Assembly (NCBI RefSeq): GCF_001650915.1
Contig: NZ_LXYO01000023.1
Span: forward strand, 1 to 64,000
From: Marinobacter sp. EhC06
Lineage (GTDB): Bacteria; Pseudomonadota; Gammaproteobacteria; Pseudomonadales; Oleiphilaceae
DNA: 64,000 bases
Direction: 5' to 3'
This document shows positions 36,565 to 45,287 of the stretch, piece by piece. Within the stretch, counting starts at the first letter, position 1. Every line of letters begins with the position of its first letter. The translations under genes and the position numbers were made by a program. The notes under the pieces are model-generated. The model searched no databases. It was not told where the DNA came from and worked only from the letters and a program-made list of their open reading frames with translations.

Positions 36565-37341
36565 TTAACGGTGCTTCCACTGGGGCTGGCGCTTCTCGAG
36601 AAATGCGGTCATACCCTCGTTGCGATCCTCACTGGCAAAACTGGACCACAGTAGCCGGCGCTCGAATTCCACTCCGGCTCTTAACGTGGTCTCGAAGGCC
36701 TGGTTCACAGCCTCCTTGTTGATCATGGTGGCCATCTGAGAGTAACCGGCGATTTCCGCTGCTGTTGTCAGGGCTGTTTCGATCAGATCCCCGGCTGGCA
36801 CGACCCGGCTGACCAGGCCGCTGCGTTCGGCTTCCTGCGCATCCATCATCCGCCCGGTCAGGCACAGGTCCATGGTCTTGGCCTTGCCAATGGCCCGGGC
36901 CAGGCGCTGGGTTCCTCCAGCTCCGGGCAGGGTGCCAATTTTCACTTCCGGCTGGCCGAAGCGGGCGTTATCGGCGGCAATCAAGAGGTCACACATCATC
37001 GCCAGTTCACAGCCACCGCCAAGTGCCAGGCCGGCCACCGCGGCAATCACCGGCTTTCGGCATCGGGTAACGATTTCCCAATTGGCGGAGATGAAGCGCT
37101 CACGGTAGGCCCGGGAAAAGTCCAGGGCATGGACTTCGGCAATATCCGCGCCGGCGGCAAAGGCTTTCTCGTTGCCGGTAATGACGATGGCGCGGATGGC
37201 CTCATCCGCTTCCAGGACTTCCAGAGCGGAAGTCAGTTCGTTCATCAGTGCATTGTTCAACGCGTTGTAGACCTCTGGTCGGTTGAGTCTGACCAGGGCC
37301 ACAGCCTCGTGCTTTTGAAGCAATATGTTGCTGTACTCCAT
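36565..37341 (-). CDS. badK: cyclohex-1-ene-1-carboxyl-CoA hydratase
   Basis: A 258-residue crotonase, the same length as Rhodopseudomonas BadK. It shares the AFAAGADIA segment, the family-specific [20 protein letters not shown] stretch, catalytic Glu residues in [11 protein letters not shown] and [19 protein letters not shown], and a C-terminal [12 protein letters not shown]. It adds water to cyclohex-1-ene-1-carboxyl-CoA to give 2-hydroxycyclohexanecarboxyl-CoA. A GGAGA site supports the start at 37341. It is divergent from aliA. Confidence 0.85.
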   Translation of the reverse strand: MEYSNILLQKHEAVALVRLNRPEVYNALNNALMNELTSALEVLEADEAIRAIVITGNEKAFAAGADIAEVHALDFSRAYRERFISANWEIVTRCRKPVIAAVAGLALGGGCELAMMCDLLIAADNARFGQPEVKIGTLPGAGGTQRLARAIGKAKTMDLCLTGRMMDAQEAERSGLVSRVVPAGDLIETALTTAAEIAGYSQMATMINKEAVNQAFETTLRAGVEFERRLLWSSFASEDRNEGMTAFLEKRQPQWKHR

Positions 37342-37449
37342 AACCATCTCCACTAAAAGGCGTTTTCTTATTACTTCCTTATGAAAGCCATGTAAGCTTA
37401 TTTGTTCGATTTACAGAGGCTACACTCGAACATTTTTTAAGGCAAGATG

Positions 37450-37479
37450 TTGACATATTATTTTGAGAAGGCGTATGTT
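37450..37479 (+). promoter_or_regulatory. sigma-70 promoter of aliA operon
   Basis: TTGACA at 37450-37455 and TATGTT at 37474-37479 are separated by 18 bases and lie about 80 bases before the aliA start. A site for the BadR-type repressor is expected close by; I see only a loose ACATA...TATGT symmetry overlapping the promoter. Confidence 0.6.
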
Positions 37480-37556
37480 GAAACTGACAAGGCAACGACC
37501 TGCTTATGCGGGCTGGCCACCCAACAAAAACAAACCGGACACAACAGGTGAATCAG

Positions 37557-39221
37557 ATGGATACAGGCATCACTCTCAATCCGGAACGCCGTGACGCCAT
37601 GCTGGAAAGCGGCGCCTGGAACGAAAAACTCATTACCGACTACCTGGATCAGGCAGTCGCCAGCACTCCGGACCGGGAAGCCATCGTCGACTACCAGGTC
37701 ACCAGCGACACCCGCACCGCCCTCACTTATCGGGAACTCAATGACAAAGTCACCCGCATGGCGGCGGGCCTGGCCGGCATGGGCATCGGTAAAGGCGACG
37801 TGGTGGCCTGCCAGCTACCGAACTGGTGGCAGACCACCGCCCTGCATCTGGCCTGCATGCGCATCGGCGCGATTCTGAATCCGCTCATGCCCATCTTCCG
37901 GGAGCGGGAACTGCGGTTCATGCTCAAGCATGGCGAGGCCAAACTGCTGGTGATTCCGAGAGTGTTCCGGGGCTTTAACTACGAAGCCATGATCGACGGT
38001 ATTCGCGGAGAGCTGCCGAACCTGGAAACTCTGCTGGTGATCGGCGGCGAGGGCGAACGCAGCTTCGAACAGCGCCTGATGGAGACTCCCTGGGAAGAAA
38101 AGCAAGACACCAAGGCCCTGTTTGCCGAGCGCCAACTAACCGCCGACGACGCCATCCAGATCCTCTACACTTCCGGTACCACAGGCGAACCCAAGGGGGT
38201 CATGCACACCTCCAACACCCTGTTCTCCAATGTACGTCCTTACGCCGACCGCCTGCACCTGAGCTCGGACGACAAGGTGTTGATGGCCTCTCCGGTGGCC
38301 CACCAGACCGGCTTCATGTACGGCATCATGATGCCCATTTACCTGGGCACCACCGCCATCCTCCAGGACATCTGGGACGCGGACTATGTCTGCAAGGTGA
38401 TTGCTGCCGAGAGACCGGCCTTCACCATGGCCGCCACGCCGTTCCTGGCGGATCTGGTGAAAACCGCACCCAAGCACGAGGGCGAACTGGATTCCCTGCG
38501 CATTTTCGTCTCGGCCGGCGCACCGATCCCCAGTGCCGTGGTTGAGCAAGCCGGCAAGGTGCTGAAGGCAAAGATTGTCTCGGCCTGGGGCATGACCGAA
38601 AACGGGGCCGTCACCATGACCTGCCCGGAAGATCCCGCCGAGCGGGCCAGCCAATCCGACGGCAAGGCCATGCCCTTCATGGACGTGAAAGTCACCGACT
38701 TCCAGGGCAACGAACTGCCTGCCGGAGAAGAAGGTAGCCTGCTGGTCCGGGGCTCCAGCCTGTTTGTGGGCTATCTCAAACGGCCCGAGCTTTACGGTGT
38801 GGACAAAGCCGGCTGGTTCAATACCGGCGACCTCGCGCGCATGGACAAGGATGGCTACATCCGCATCACCGGTCGCACCAAGGATGTGGTGATCCGCGGC
38901 GGCGAAAACATCCCCGTGGTTGAAGTAGAAAACCTGCTCTACAAGTACCCGGGCATTGTCGATGTGGCGCTGGTGGGTTGCCCGGACGAGCGCCTGGGTG
39001 AGCGCCTCTGCGCCTACGCCACCCTCGACGAGAACGCCACCGACCTTACCCTGGACCAGTTAAAGGCCTACCTGACCGAACAGCAACTGTCCAAGAACTA
39101 CCTGCCGGAATACCTGGAAGTGATCGAGGCCATGCCCCGCACCGCCTCCGGCAAGATCCAGAAATTCAAACTGCGCGAGCAGGCCAAAGAGGTTCGTCTG
39201 GAACCGGCCAAGCGCAGTTAA
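37557..39221 (+). CDS. aliA: cyclohexanecarboxylate-CoA ligase
   Basis: A 554-residue ANL ligase with P-loop LYTSGTTGEPKGVMH, GMTENGAVTM, GDLARMDKDG, GRTKDVVIRGGENI and the C-terminal catalytic Lys in ASGKIQKF. It forms cyclohexanecarboxyl-CoA from the free acid, ATP and CoA. The assignment rests on its family and on the four ring-degradation genes that follow. An AGGTGA site favours ATG 37557 over the earlier one at 37506. Confidence 0.87.
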   Translation: MDTGITLNPERRDAMLESGAWNEKLITDYLDQAVASTPDREAIVDYQVTSDTRTALTYRELNDKVTRMAAGLAGMGIGKGDVVACQLPNWWQTTALHLACMRIGAILNPLMPIFRERELRFMLKHGEAKLLVIPRVFRGFNYEAMIDGIRGELPNLETLLVIGGEGERSFEQRLMETPWEEKQDTKALFAERQLTADDAIQILYTSGTTGEPKGVMHTSNTLFSNVRPYADRLHLSSDDKVLMASPVAHQTGFMYGIMMPIYLGTTAILQDIWDADYVCKVIAAERPAFTMAATPFLADLVKTAPKHEGELDSLRIFVSAGAPIPSAVVEQAGKVLKAKIVSAWGMTENGAVTMTCPEDPAERASQSDGKAMPFMDVKVTDFQGNELPAGEEGSLLVRGSSLFVGYLKRPELYGVDKAGWFNTGDLARMDKDGYIRITGRTKDVVIRGGENIPVVEVENLLYKYPGIVDVALVGCPDERLGERLCAYATLDENATDLTLDQLKAYLTEQQLSKNYLPEYLEVIEAMPRTASGKIQKFKLREQAKEVRLEPAKRS

Positions 39222-39256
39222 TCACATTGATCTAACAGCAACAGGAGCAAGTCATC

Positions 39257-40024
39257 ATGAGAGGCCTTAAGGGAAAAACCGTCATCGTGACCGGCGGCGG
39301 GGGCGGCATTGGCCGCGCCGTGTGTCAACGTTTTGCCGAGGAAGGAAGCCTGGTGGCCGTACTGGACCGTGATGAAAGCGCGGCTCAAGCCACGGCACAC
39401 CTGATCATCGAAACCGGAGGCAAGGCCCGCGCCTACGCCGCCGACATCACCGATTACGCCGCGATTACTGACACCGTGGCGGCCATCGAGAGCGATCTGG
39501 GCGTGCCCACAGTGCTGGTAAACAACGCCGGTTTCGACCGCTTCATGCCGTTCCTGAAAACCGAGCCCAAACTCTGGGACCAGCTGATCGCAGTGAACCT
39601 GACCGGTGCGCTGAACATGCATCATGTGGTACTGCCGAAAATGATTGCCGCCGGTGGCGGCAAGGTCATCAACGTCGCTTCAGATGCGGCCCGCGTCGGC
39701 TCCTCCGGCGAGTCCGTCTACGCCGCCTGCAAGGCCGGTCTGGTGGGCTTCAGCAAGACCGTGGCCCGGGAACTGGCCACCAAGAACGTGTGCCTGAATG
39801 TGGTCTGCCCCGGCCCCACAGACACTGCCTTACTCAAGGGCGTCGCGGAATCCGCACCCAACCCGGAAAAATTGCTGGAAGCCTTCCGCAATGCCGTGCC
39901 CATGAAGCGCCTGGCCCAACCGGAAGACTACCCCGGCGTCATCGCCCTGCTCGCCAGTGACGATGCCAATTTCATTACCGGCCAGGTGATCAGCGTGTCC
40001 GGCGGCCTGACCATGGCCGGCTAA
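39257..40024 (+). CDS. badH: 2-hydroxycyclohexanecarboxyl-CoA dehydrogenase
   Basis: A 255-residue SDR with TGGGGGIGRA, NNAG, Ser in NVASDAARVGSSGESVYAACK with catalytic Tyr and Lys, and the C-terminal FITGQVISVSGGLTMAG. Length and the phrases TGALNMHHVVLP and VVCPGPTDTALL closely match Rhodopseudomonas BadH. It oxidises the hydroxy ring ester to 2-ketocyclohexanecarboxyl-CoA with NAD. An AGGAG site precedes it, 35 bases after aliA. Confidence 0.92.
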   Translation: MRGLKGKTVIVTGGGGGIGRAVCQRFAEEGSLVAVLDRDESAAQATAHLIIETGGKARAYAADITDYAAITDTVAAIESDLGVPTVLVNNAGFDRFMPFLKTEPKLWDQLIAVNLTGALNMHHVVLPKMIAAGGGKVINVASDAARVGSSGESVYAACKAGLVGFSKTVARELATKNVCLNVVCPGPTDTALLKGVAESAPNPEKLLEAFRNAVPMKRLAQPEDYPGVIALLASDDANFITGQVISVSGGLTMAG

Positions 40025-40056
40025 GCGGCCAGTTATACGAGCTAGGAGAACGCACC

Positions 40057-40839
40057 ATGAATTACGAAGACATCCTGTACGACGAAAACAACGGCGTCGC
40101 CACCATCACCATCAACCGTCCGGACCGCTACAACGCGTTCCGCGGCCAGACCTGCATGGAGCTGCTGGACGCCTTCAACCGCGCCGGCTGGAACAAGGAC
40201 ATCGGCGTCATTGTATTCACCGGCGCTGGTGAGAAAGCCTTCTGCACCGGCGGCGACCAGGGCGCACACGAAGGCCAGTACGACGGCCGCGGCCTGATCG
40301 GCCTGCCGGTGGAAGAGCTTCAGCGGACCATCCGCGAAGTACCCAAGCCGGTGATCGCCCGGGTCAACGGTTTCGCCATCGGCGGCGGCCACGTGCTGCA
40401 CGTGATCTGTGACCTGAGCATTGCCTCGGAAACCGCCGTTTTTGGCCAGGTTGGCCCGAAAGTCGGCTCGGTGGATCCCGGCTTCGGCACCGCTTACCTG
40501 GCGCGGGTTGTCGGTGAGAAACGCGCCCGGGAAATCTGGTACCTGTGCCGCAAGTATTCTGCCCAGCAGGCGCTGGAGTGGGGCCTGGTGAACGCCGTGG
40601 TACCGCCAGAGCAGCTGGACGAGGAAGTGCAGAAGTGGTGTGAGGAAATCCTTGAGAAGAGCCCCTCCGCTCTCACCATCGCCAAGCGCTCGTTCAATGC
40701 CGACAGCGACAACATTGCCGGCATCGGTGCCCTTGGGATGCAGGCATTGAGCCTGTATTACGACACCGAAGAGTCCAAAGAAGGCGTGAAAGCCTTCAAG
40801 GAAAAGCGCAAGCCGGACTTCCGGAAATTCTACAAGTAA
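40057..40839 (+). CDS. badI: 2-ketocyclohexanecarboxyl-CoA hydrolase (ring-opening)
   Basis: A 260-residue crotonase matching BadI in length and in its signature stretches: NAFRGQTCMELL, AFCTGGDQ, EVPKPVIARVNGFAIGGGHV, VFGQVGPKVGSVDPGFGTAYL and the KRKPDFRKFYK tail. It hydrolyses the ring ketone to pimeloyl-CoA, the committed ring-opening step. Compare the divergent relative at 4439-5218. Confidence 0.95.
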   Translation: MNYEDILYDENNGVATITINRPDRYNAFRGQTCMELLDAFNRAGWNKDIGVIVFTGAGEKAFCTGGDQGAHEGQYDGRGLIGLPVEELQRTIREVPKPVIARVNGFAIGGGHVLHVICDLSIASETAVFGQVGPKVGSVDPGFGTAYLARVVGEKRAREIWYLCRKYSAQQALEWGLVNAVVPPEQLDEEVQKWCEEILEKSPSALTIAKRSFNADSDNIAGIGALGMQALSLYYDTEESKEGVKAFKEKRKPDFRKFYK

Positions 40840-40896
40840 GCAGATCGACCCGGTGGCCACCGGTCACCGGGTCACAGACAACGCCCGGAGAACACC

Positions 40897-42036
40897 ATGA
40901 ATTTCGGATTCAATGAAGAACAGAACGCAATTCGCGAAGTTGTGGCCCGCTTCAGCGCCGAGGTGCTGGCTCCGGGCTATCGCAAGCGGGACCAGGCCGG
41001 CATCATCGAGAAGGATGTCATCCGCCAGCTCGGCGAGATGGGGCTGCTTGGTGGCGAACTGCCGGAAGAATTCGGTGGCAGCGGTATGGACTGTGTTACC
41101 AGTGGCCTGATCATTGAGGAAATCTCCAAGGGGGATTTCAACGTTGGCTACATTCCCCTGCTGACTTCCCTCAACGGCCAGATCATTGCCAGCCACGCCG
41201 CGCCGGACCTGGCAAAGGAGTGGCTGCACGGAATGACCTCCGGCCAGAAGGTGGCGTGCATTGCCCTGACCGAACCCCACGGCGGTTCCGACGCTGCCAA
41301 CCTGCGCCTGAAGGCGGAGAAAAAGGGCGACGTATACGTGCTCAACGGCGAGAAAACCTCCATTTCCATGGCCGACCAGGCCGACGTGGCGGTGGTCTTT
41401 GCCCGCACCGGCACGGTGGAACAACGGGCGTCTGGCATCAGCGCGTTCCTGGTGCCCATGGACAGCCCGGGCATCACCACCACCCGGTTCGAGGACAACG
41501 GCCAGCGCGCCATCGGTCGCGGCTCGATTTTCTTCGATAACGTGGAAGTGCCCGCCGTCAACATGATGGGCGACGAGGGTAAAGGCTTCAAACAGGTCAT
41601 GCAGGGCTTTGATTACAGCCGCGCCCTGATCGGCCTGCAGTGTCTGGCCGTGGCCCAACAATCCCTGGATGAAACCTGGCAATGGCTCACCGAGCGAACC
41701 GCCTTCGGCCAGAACCTGTCCGCATTCCAGGGCCTGACTCATCCGCTGGCTGAATACCAGACCTATGTTCATGCTGCTCGCATGCAGTGCTACCATGCGC
41801 TCTGGCTCAAGGACAACAACCTGCCCCACAACGCTGAAGCCGCTATGAACAAGTGGTGGGGCCCGAAACTCGCCTTCGATGTGGTGAAACAGTGCCTGCT
41901 GGCCCACGGCCACACCGGTTGGGGAGAAGATTTGCCTTTCGCCCAGCGGTTGCGGGATGTTCTTGGCCTTCAGATAGGTGACGGTACCGCGCAGATCATG
42001 AAGAACATTATTGCCCGCGAATACCTGCCAAAGTGA
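40897..42036 (+). CDS. aliB: cyclohexanecarboxyl-CoA dehydrogenase
   Basis: A 379-residue acyl-CoA dehydrogenase with the FAD-contact segment ALTEPHGGSDAANLRLKAEK, a YSRALIGLQCLAVAQQSLD helix and a C-terminal GDGTAQIMKNIIAREY end. The usual catalytic glutamate is not in the standard YEG context; a Asp-containing position, as described for AliB-type enzymes, is possible. In context it introduces the ring double bond, forming cyclohex-1-ene-1-carboxyl-CoA for BadK. A CCGGAGA site precedes the ATG. Confidence 0.85.
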   Translation: MNFGFNEEQNAIREVVARFSAEVLAPGYRKRDQAGIIEKDVIRQLGEMGLLGGELPEEFGGSGMDCVTSGLIIEEISKGDFNVGYIPLLTSLNGQIIASHAAPDLAKEWLHGMTSGQKVACIALTEPHGGSDAANLRLKAEKKGDVYVLNGEKTSISMADQADVAVVFARTGTVEQRASGISAFLVPMDSPGITTTRFEDNGQRAIGRGSIFFDNVEVPAVNMMGDEGKGFKQVMQGFDYSRALIGLQCLAVAQQSLDETWQWLTERTAFGQNLSAFQGLTHPLAEYQTYVHAARMQCYHALWLKDNNLPHNAEAAMNKWWGPKLAFDVVKQCLLAHGHTGWGEDLPFAQRLRDVLGLQIGDGTAQIMKNIIAREYLPK

Positions 42037-42119
42037 CGCGTCCCATGCCTTCCGTGATTCAGGACGCCGAAAACCGCCATCGCCGGCCCAGGGGCCAGCA
42101 GGGCACTACAGGAGCACAA

Positions 42120-42590
42120 ATGATCGTCAACGAATCCGGAGGCATCCCCAACCGCCTGTTTTTCCGCCTGTTCCAGACAGGAAACATTCTGCAGCGCCAG
42201 GTTCAGAATGAAATGGGCATCAGCGCCGTGCAGTGGGCAGTACTGGGTGCATTATCTCGAGAAGGCTTCGAGGACGGTACCTCATTCAATCAACTGAAAG
42301 AGTACCTCTACGTCAGTCGCCAAAACCTCGATGGCGTGCTCAAACGAATGGAACGAGACGGGCATGTTGTTCGGATACCGGATCCCCAGGATCGCCGAGC
42401 CAGACTGGTATTACTGACGGAATCTGGTCGGCTTTTCTGGGATCGGCTGCAAGACACCATTGCCGAGTTTTACAGACAGGCCATGCAGGGGATGAGTTTT
42501 GATGACGGTGTCAGCTTGCTTCATCTTCTGAAAAAGCTTCAGCATGGACTTATTGACGTTTCTCTGGAATCTCCCCGCCAAGACCTGTGA
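42120..42590 (+). CDS. badR: MarR-family regulator, BadR-like
   Basis: A 156-residue MarR protein. The winged HTH covers QLKEYLYVSRQNLDGVLKRM and the wing DGHVVRIPDPQDRRARLVLL. BadR of Rhodopseudomonas is a MarR repressor of the same pathway, relieved by a CoA-ester intermediate. I chose ATG 42120 for its CAGGAG site; the frame also extends back to a GTG at 42033 overlapping the aliB stop. It closes the aliA-badH-badI-aliB operon. Confidence 0.87.
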   Translation: MIVNESGGIPNRLFFRLFQTGNILQRQVQNEMGISAVQWAVLGALSREGFEDGTSFNQLKEYLYVSRQNLDGVLKRMERDGHVVRIPDPQDRRARLVLLTESGRLFWDRLQDTIAEFYRQAMQGMSFDDGVSLLHLLKKLQHGLIDVSLESPRQDL

Positions 42591-42711
42591 AGGACCGAAT
42601 GTTGGTAGTTTTGCGACAACCATAACCGAACAGCTGTGTGCCCAGATTCGGTGTGAATCCATCCTGAGCTTTCAGCGATTTGCGGACTTGGCTAGGCCCT
42701 GAGCTCTTTCC

Positions 42712-43545
42712 CTACCCAGTACCGAATAGCCCACCAACCAATGCTGAAACGATATCTGTGGTCGCATTGCCACAGGCATTGCGCGCCTCCCTCACCAGAT
42801 TGGCAACCAGGTCCTCATCCAGCGAGCGCTTTAAAAACGCCAGCGTTGATTCACTGGCAATATTTGCAATCGCCATACCGAGCACGTGAGCTCCAGCCAA
42901 TCTCGTATCCCAGTCATGCGCCTCAAGAACGGCTTCATGCTGTTCGTAAAACCGGTCCGTTTGTCCTGGGATATTTTCATAGTTAGACGCCAGGTAGGCA
43001 ATATCGGCAGCGTCTTTACGCCTAATTTGGGCGTCTCTTTCCAACCAAGCAACCAATTTTAAAAGGGTTAATCCCTCGGGGCTTGCAACTGGCAGCTCTA
43101 ATCTCGGCTCTTTTTTTACCGTCAACCAATCAGCATTATCCAGTGCATCCTTAAAACCGACCACGCTCATCTGCACTTCCCCAGAAGGCGGCCACGCAAT
43201 GATTGAATGGTCACTTTCAACCGCGCCAAAAGGAAGAATGTCGATAGGTCCGCCCTGTGGGCCCTGTAAACGATGAGGGAGATCGGTTTTGGTATAACCT
43301 TCACCAATCAGGCTGTCGCGAATGCGTTCAAAACCAGCCCAATCCGGGACCTGAACGGCAAGGTCGATGTCCATTGTCGCCCGTTGAATAGGCGCCCCAT
43401 AGGCGTGATGCATCACCAAATCACGAGCTGATGCACCTACAATGATAAACGGCACCTTTTGATGCAGGGCAACACGCTGGATAGCTTCGTAAACTCTTAA
43501 TTGGATCGGATCAATATTCTTGGAGTCGATCTCTAATCTTGCCAT
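42712..43545 (-). CDS. AbiEii-type nucleotidyltransferase toxin
   Basis: A 277-residue minimal nucleotidyltransferase. The GASARDL segment stands where the GSxxRD-type catalytic loop is expected, followed by the acidic pair in RATMDIDLAV. It matches the nucleotidyl transferase AbiEii/AbiGii toxin family, members of which modify RNA (often tRNA) and stop growth, and give phage-abortive infection. Its start lies 35 bases inside the upstream gene, typical of coupled toxin-antitoxin pairs. Confidence 0.75.
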   Translation of the reverse strand: MARLEIDSKNIDPIQLRVYEAIQRVALHQKVPFIIVGASARDLVMHHAYGAPIQRATMDIDLAVQVPDWAGFERIRDSLIGEGYTKTDLPHRLQGPQGGPIDILPFGAVESDHSIIAWPPSGEVQMSVVGFKDALDNADWLTVKKEPRLELPVASPEGLTLLKLVAWLERDAQIRRKDAADIAYLASNYENIPGQTDRFYEQHEAVLEAHDWDTRLAGAHVLGMAIANIASESTLAFLKRSLDEDLVANLVREARNACGNATTDIVSALVGGLFGTG

Positions 43546-44566
43546 AGAGCCGCTCCGCTGCTTCCAGGTTTCGGGGTTCGCCGCTCGCTACCAGATCGGC
43601 ATAAACAAGAATGTCCGGCGCAACACCGGAATTCTGATGCAAGTTATCTGGATCGTAGTGCCAGAATTTCTCGTAAATCTGCAATACGTGAGACTTACTG
43701 GCCATAGTCTCGGAAGACTTCCGCAGCCTGTGTTCCACCACCAGGTTTTTTAGTTTGTCTCGGGGTAAATAGATCGTGCCTTGGGCTGGCGATAGAAAAT
43801 CGTCCAAGAAAGATGCGGCAACTTCCCCCCCCCAGCACCCACCGAAAGCTTCAGGCCTGATTTCCTTCCAGGGCACCTCAGATTTCGCCTGAAACAAGCC
43901 CATGCCTAACTCAGGCAGCAATTTTTCCGGGTAAGTCTCAACCCAGCGATCGAACAACTCCATTGCTGATTCAAGAGACCTGGAGCCTTTTTTCCCGTGC
44001 TCTCGCACATAGCCCTTGTCTTTCAGGTCGTTCAGAACCCAGCCAATTGCACCGAGTGAAACACCGCTGGCTTCTGCCATTTTTCTGTAGCTTTGACCGA
44101 CAAGATGAGGGTCTGTTAGAAAACTGAAAATCAGCTTTAAACCAGATGCGTTGAAGGCTCTGGAGGTTTTTCGTGGCGAAGCACTGAGCGAGTCAGGGCG
44201 ATTGCCTTTTACGAAAATAAAGAATGTCCGTTCGTTCAGATAGGCATTGCCGGCAGCATCAATGAACTGAATGCCGGCCCCTTTCAGACGATCTGCCATA
44301 TTGGGATTCACGTAATCAGCCACAAGCAATGCAGGCGGAGGCAGTCGTCGCAGCTGAGTAGCGATAGTGCCCACGTTTGCCTGCTGCGCCCATCGCTTGA
44401 GCTCGACGCTATATTCAATACCCGTAGAGCCCAACTCAAGAAAAAAGCCGTCAGAATAAGGCCTGACCTCACTCGCTTCGCGCTTGTGTAGCTCAAATCC
44501 AGTTTCATGATGGAAGGCGTGAACTGCCTGATTCAGGAGTTCTTGCTCATTGATTAATGTTTTCAT
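43511..44566 (-). CDS. AbiEi-family antitoxin (HTH protein)
   Basis: A 351-residue protein with a central winged HTH (SYRKMAEASGVSLGAIGWVL then DLKDKGYVRE), and an N-terminal part (LRRLPPPALLVADYVNPNMA) seen in the type IV antitoxin AbiEi group of longer proteins. It should repress its own operon and counter the nucleotidyltransferase downstream. The ATG at 44566 follows GAGGAG closely. Its lower GC and separation from the flanking catabolic genes fit a mobile defence module. Confidence 0.75.
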   Translation of the reverse strand: MKTLINEQELLNQAVHAFHHETGFELHKREASEVRPYSDGFFLELGSTGIEYSVELKRWAQQANVGTIATQLRRLPPPALLVADYVNPNMADRLKGAGIQFIDAAGNAYLNERTFFIFVKGNRPDSLSASPRKTSRAFNASGLKLIFSFLTDPHLVGQSYRKMAEASGVSLGAIGWVLNDLKDKGYVREHGKKGSRSLESAMELFDRWVETYPEKLLPELGMGLFQAKSEVPWKEIRPEAFGGCWGGEVAASFLDDFLSPAQGTIYLPRDKLKNLVVEHRLRKSSETMASKSHVLQIYEKFWHYDPDNLHQNSGVAPDILVYADLVASGEPRNLEAAERLYGKIRDRLQEY

Positions 44567-44660
44567 AGCCACTCCTCACCCTTGTTCACAAACTAACATC
44601 GTTCATTAATAATGAACAACCATTTCTAGTGAACAAAGATATGAAAGCGCCATCTCTTAG

Positions 44661-44720
44661 CGGCCGGACTTCCCTCCAGCGGAAAGGTCACAGGCCGAAC
44701 CTATCCAGCAGCCCCCACCA
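44661..44720 (+). other. degenerate tRNA 3'-end-like sequence
   Basis: The stretch CCCTCCAGCGGAAAGGTCA then CAGGCCGAACCTAT, ending in CACCA, resembles the anticodon-arm-to-CCA part of the tRNA-Arg fragment at 16971-17021, but with broken stems. It lies just outside the AbiE pair and may be an old attachment-site scar. The similarity is short. Confidence 0.3.
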
Positions 44721-44734
44721 ATCAGCGATTACAA

Positions 44735-45127
44735 TCAGGCCGGCTCAAACCGCTCCTGCAACCACGCCTTGATCTCATCGGATTCGTAAAGCCAACGCTC
44801 ACTGCCATCCTCCTGATGAATCTTCAGGCAGGGTACTTTGATGCGGCCGCCGCCGGCCTCCAACGCCGCACGATGTTCCGGATCATGCTGGGCATCGCGG
44901 GTTTCAATGTTCAGGCCAAGCCGGGCGATTTCCTTTCTTACTTTGATACAGAACGGGCAGGCTTTGAACTGGTAAAGGGCGAGATCCTTGCTGGCCTCGT
45001 CGGCGCGGGCCTGCTCGTCAGCAGAGCGGGTAACGCTTTCGGGCGTGCTGAGTTTTTCACTGAGCAGCATGAAGGGCGTCAGTACCAGGCGCAGGGTGCG
45101 GAAAAAATAGCGAATAATAACTCTCAT
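44735..45127 (-). CDS. glutaredoxin/GST-N-terminal domain protein
   Basis: A 130-residue protein. An N-terminal hydrophobic or amphipathic stretch (RVIIRYFFRTLRLVLTPFML) may anchor it to the membrane. A thioredoxin-fold glutaredoxin domain follows, with active-site CPFC in FKACPFCIKVRKEIARLGL and the cis-Pro segment IKVPCLKI. It probably acts in thiol-disulfide or glutathione chemistry. Its partner is not evident from the neighbours. Confidence 0.85.
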   Translation of the reverse strand: MRVIIRYFFRTLRLVLTPFMLLSEKLSTPESVTRSADEQARADEASKDLALYQFKACPFCIKVRKEIARLGLNIETRDAQHDPEHRAALEAGGGRIKVPCLKIHQEDGSERWLYESDEIKAWLQERFEPA

Positions 45128-45287
45128 GAGTAAGACTCAAACTCCGGGTTTCTTGGTAGAAGGTGGCCTGAAAGATGTCAGCCTTCAGGATTGATTTGCG
45201 TACTTGATAGCGGTGTACGAGGATATCATTTCAACAGATGAAGTGTTCAGAGTAACGGGTGCAGAACCCGCATTGATGGAGAACCCG

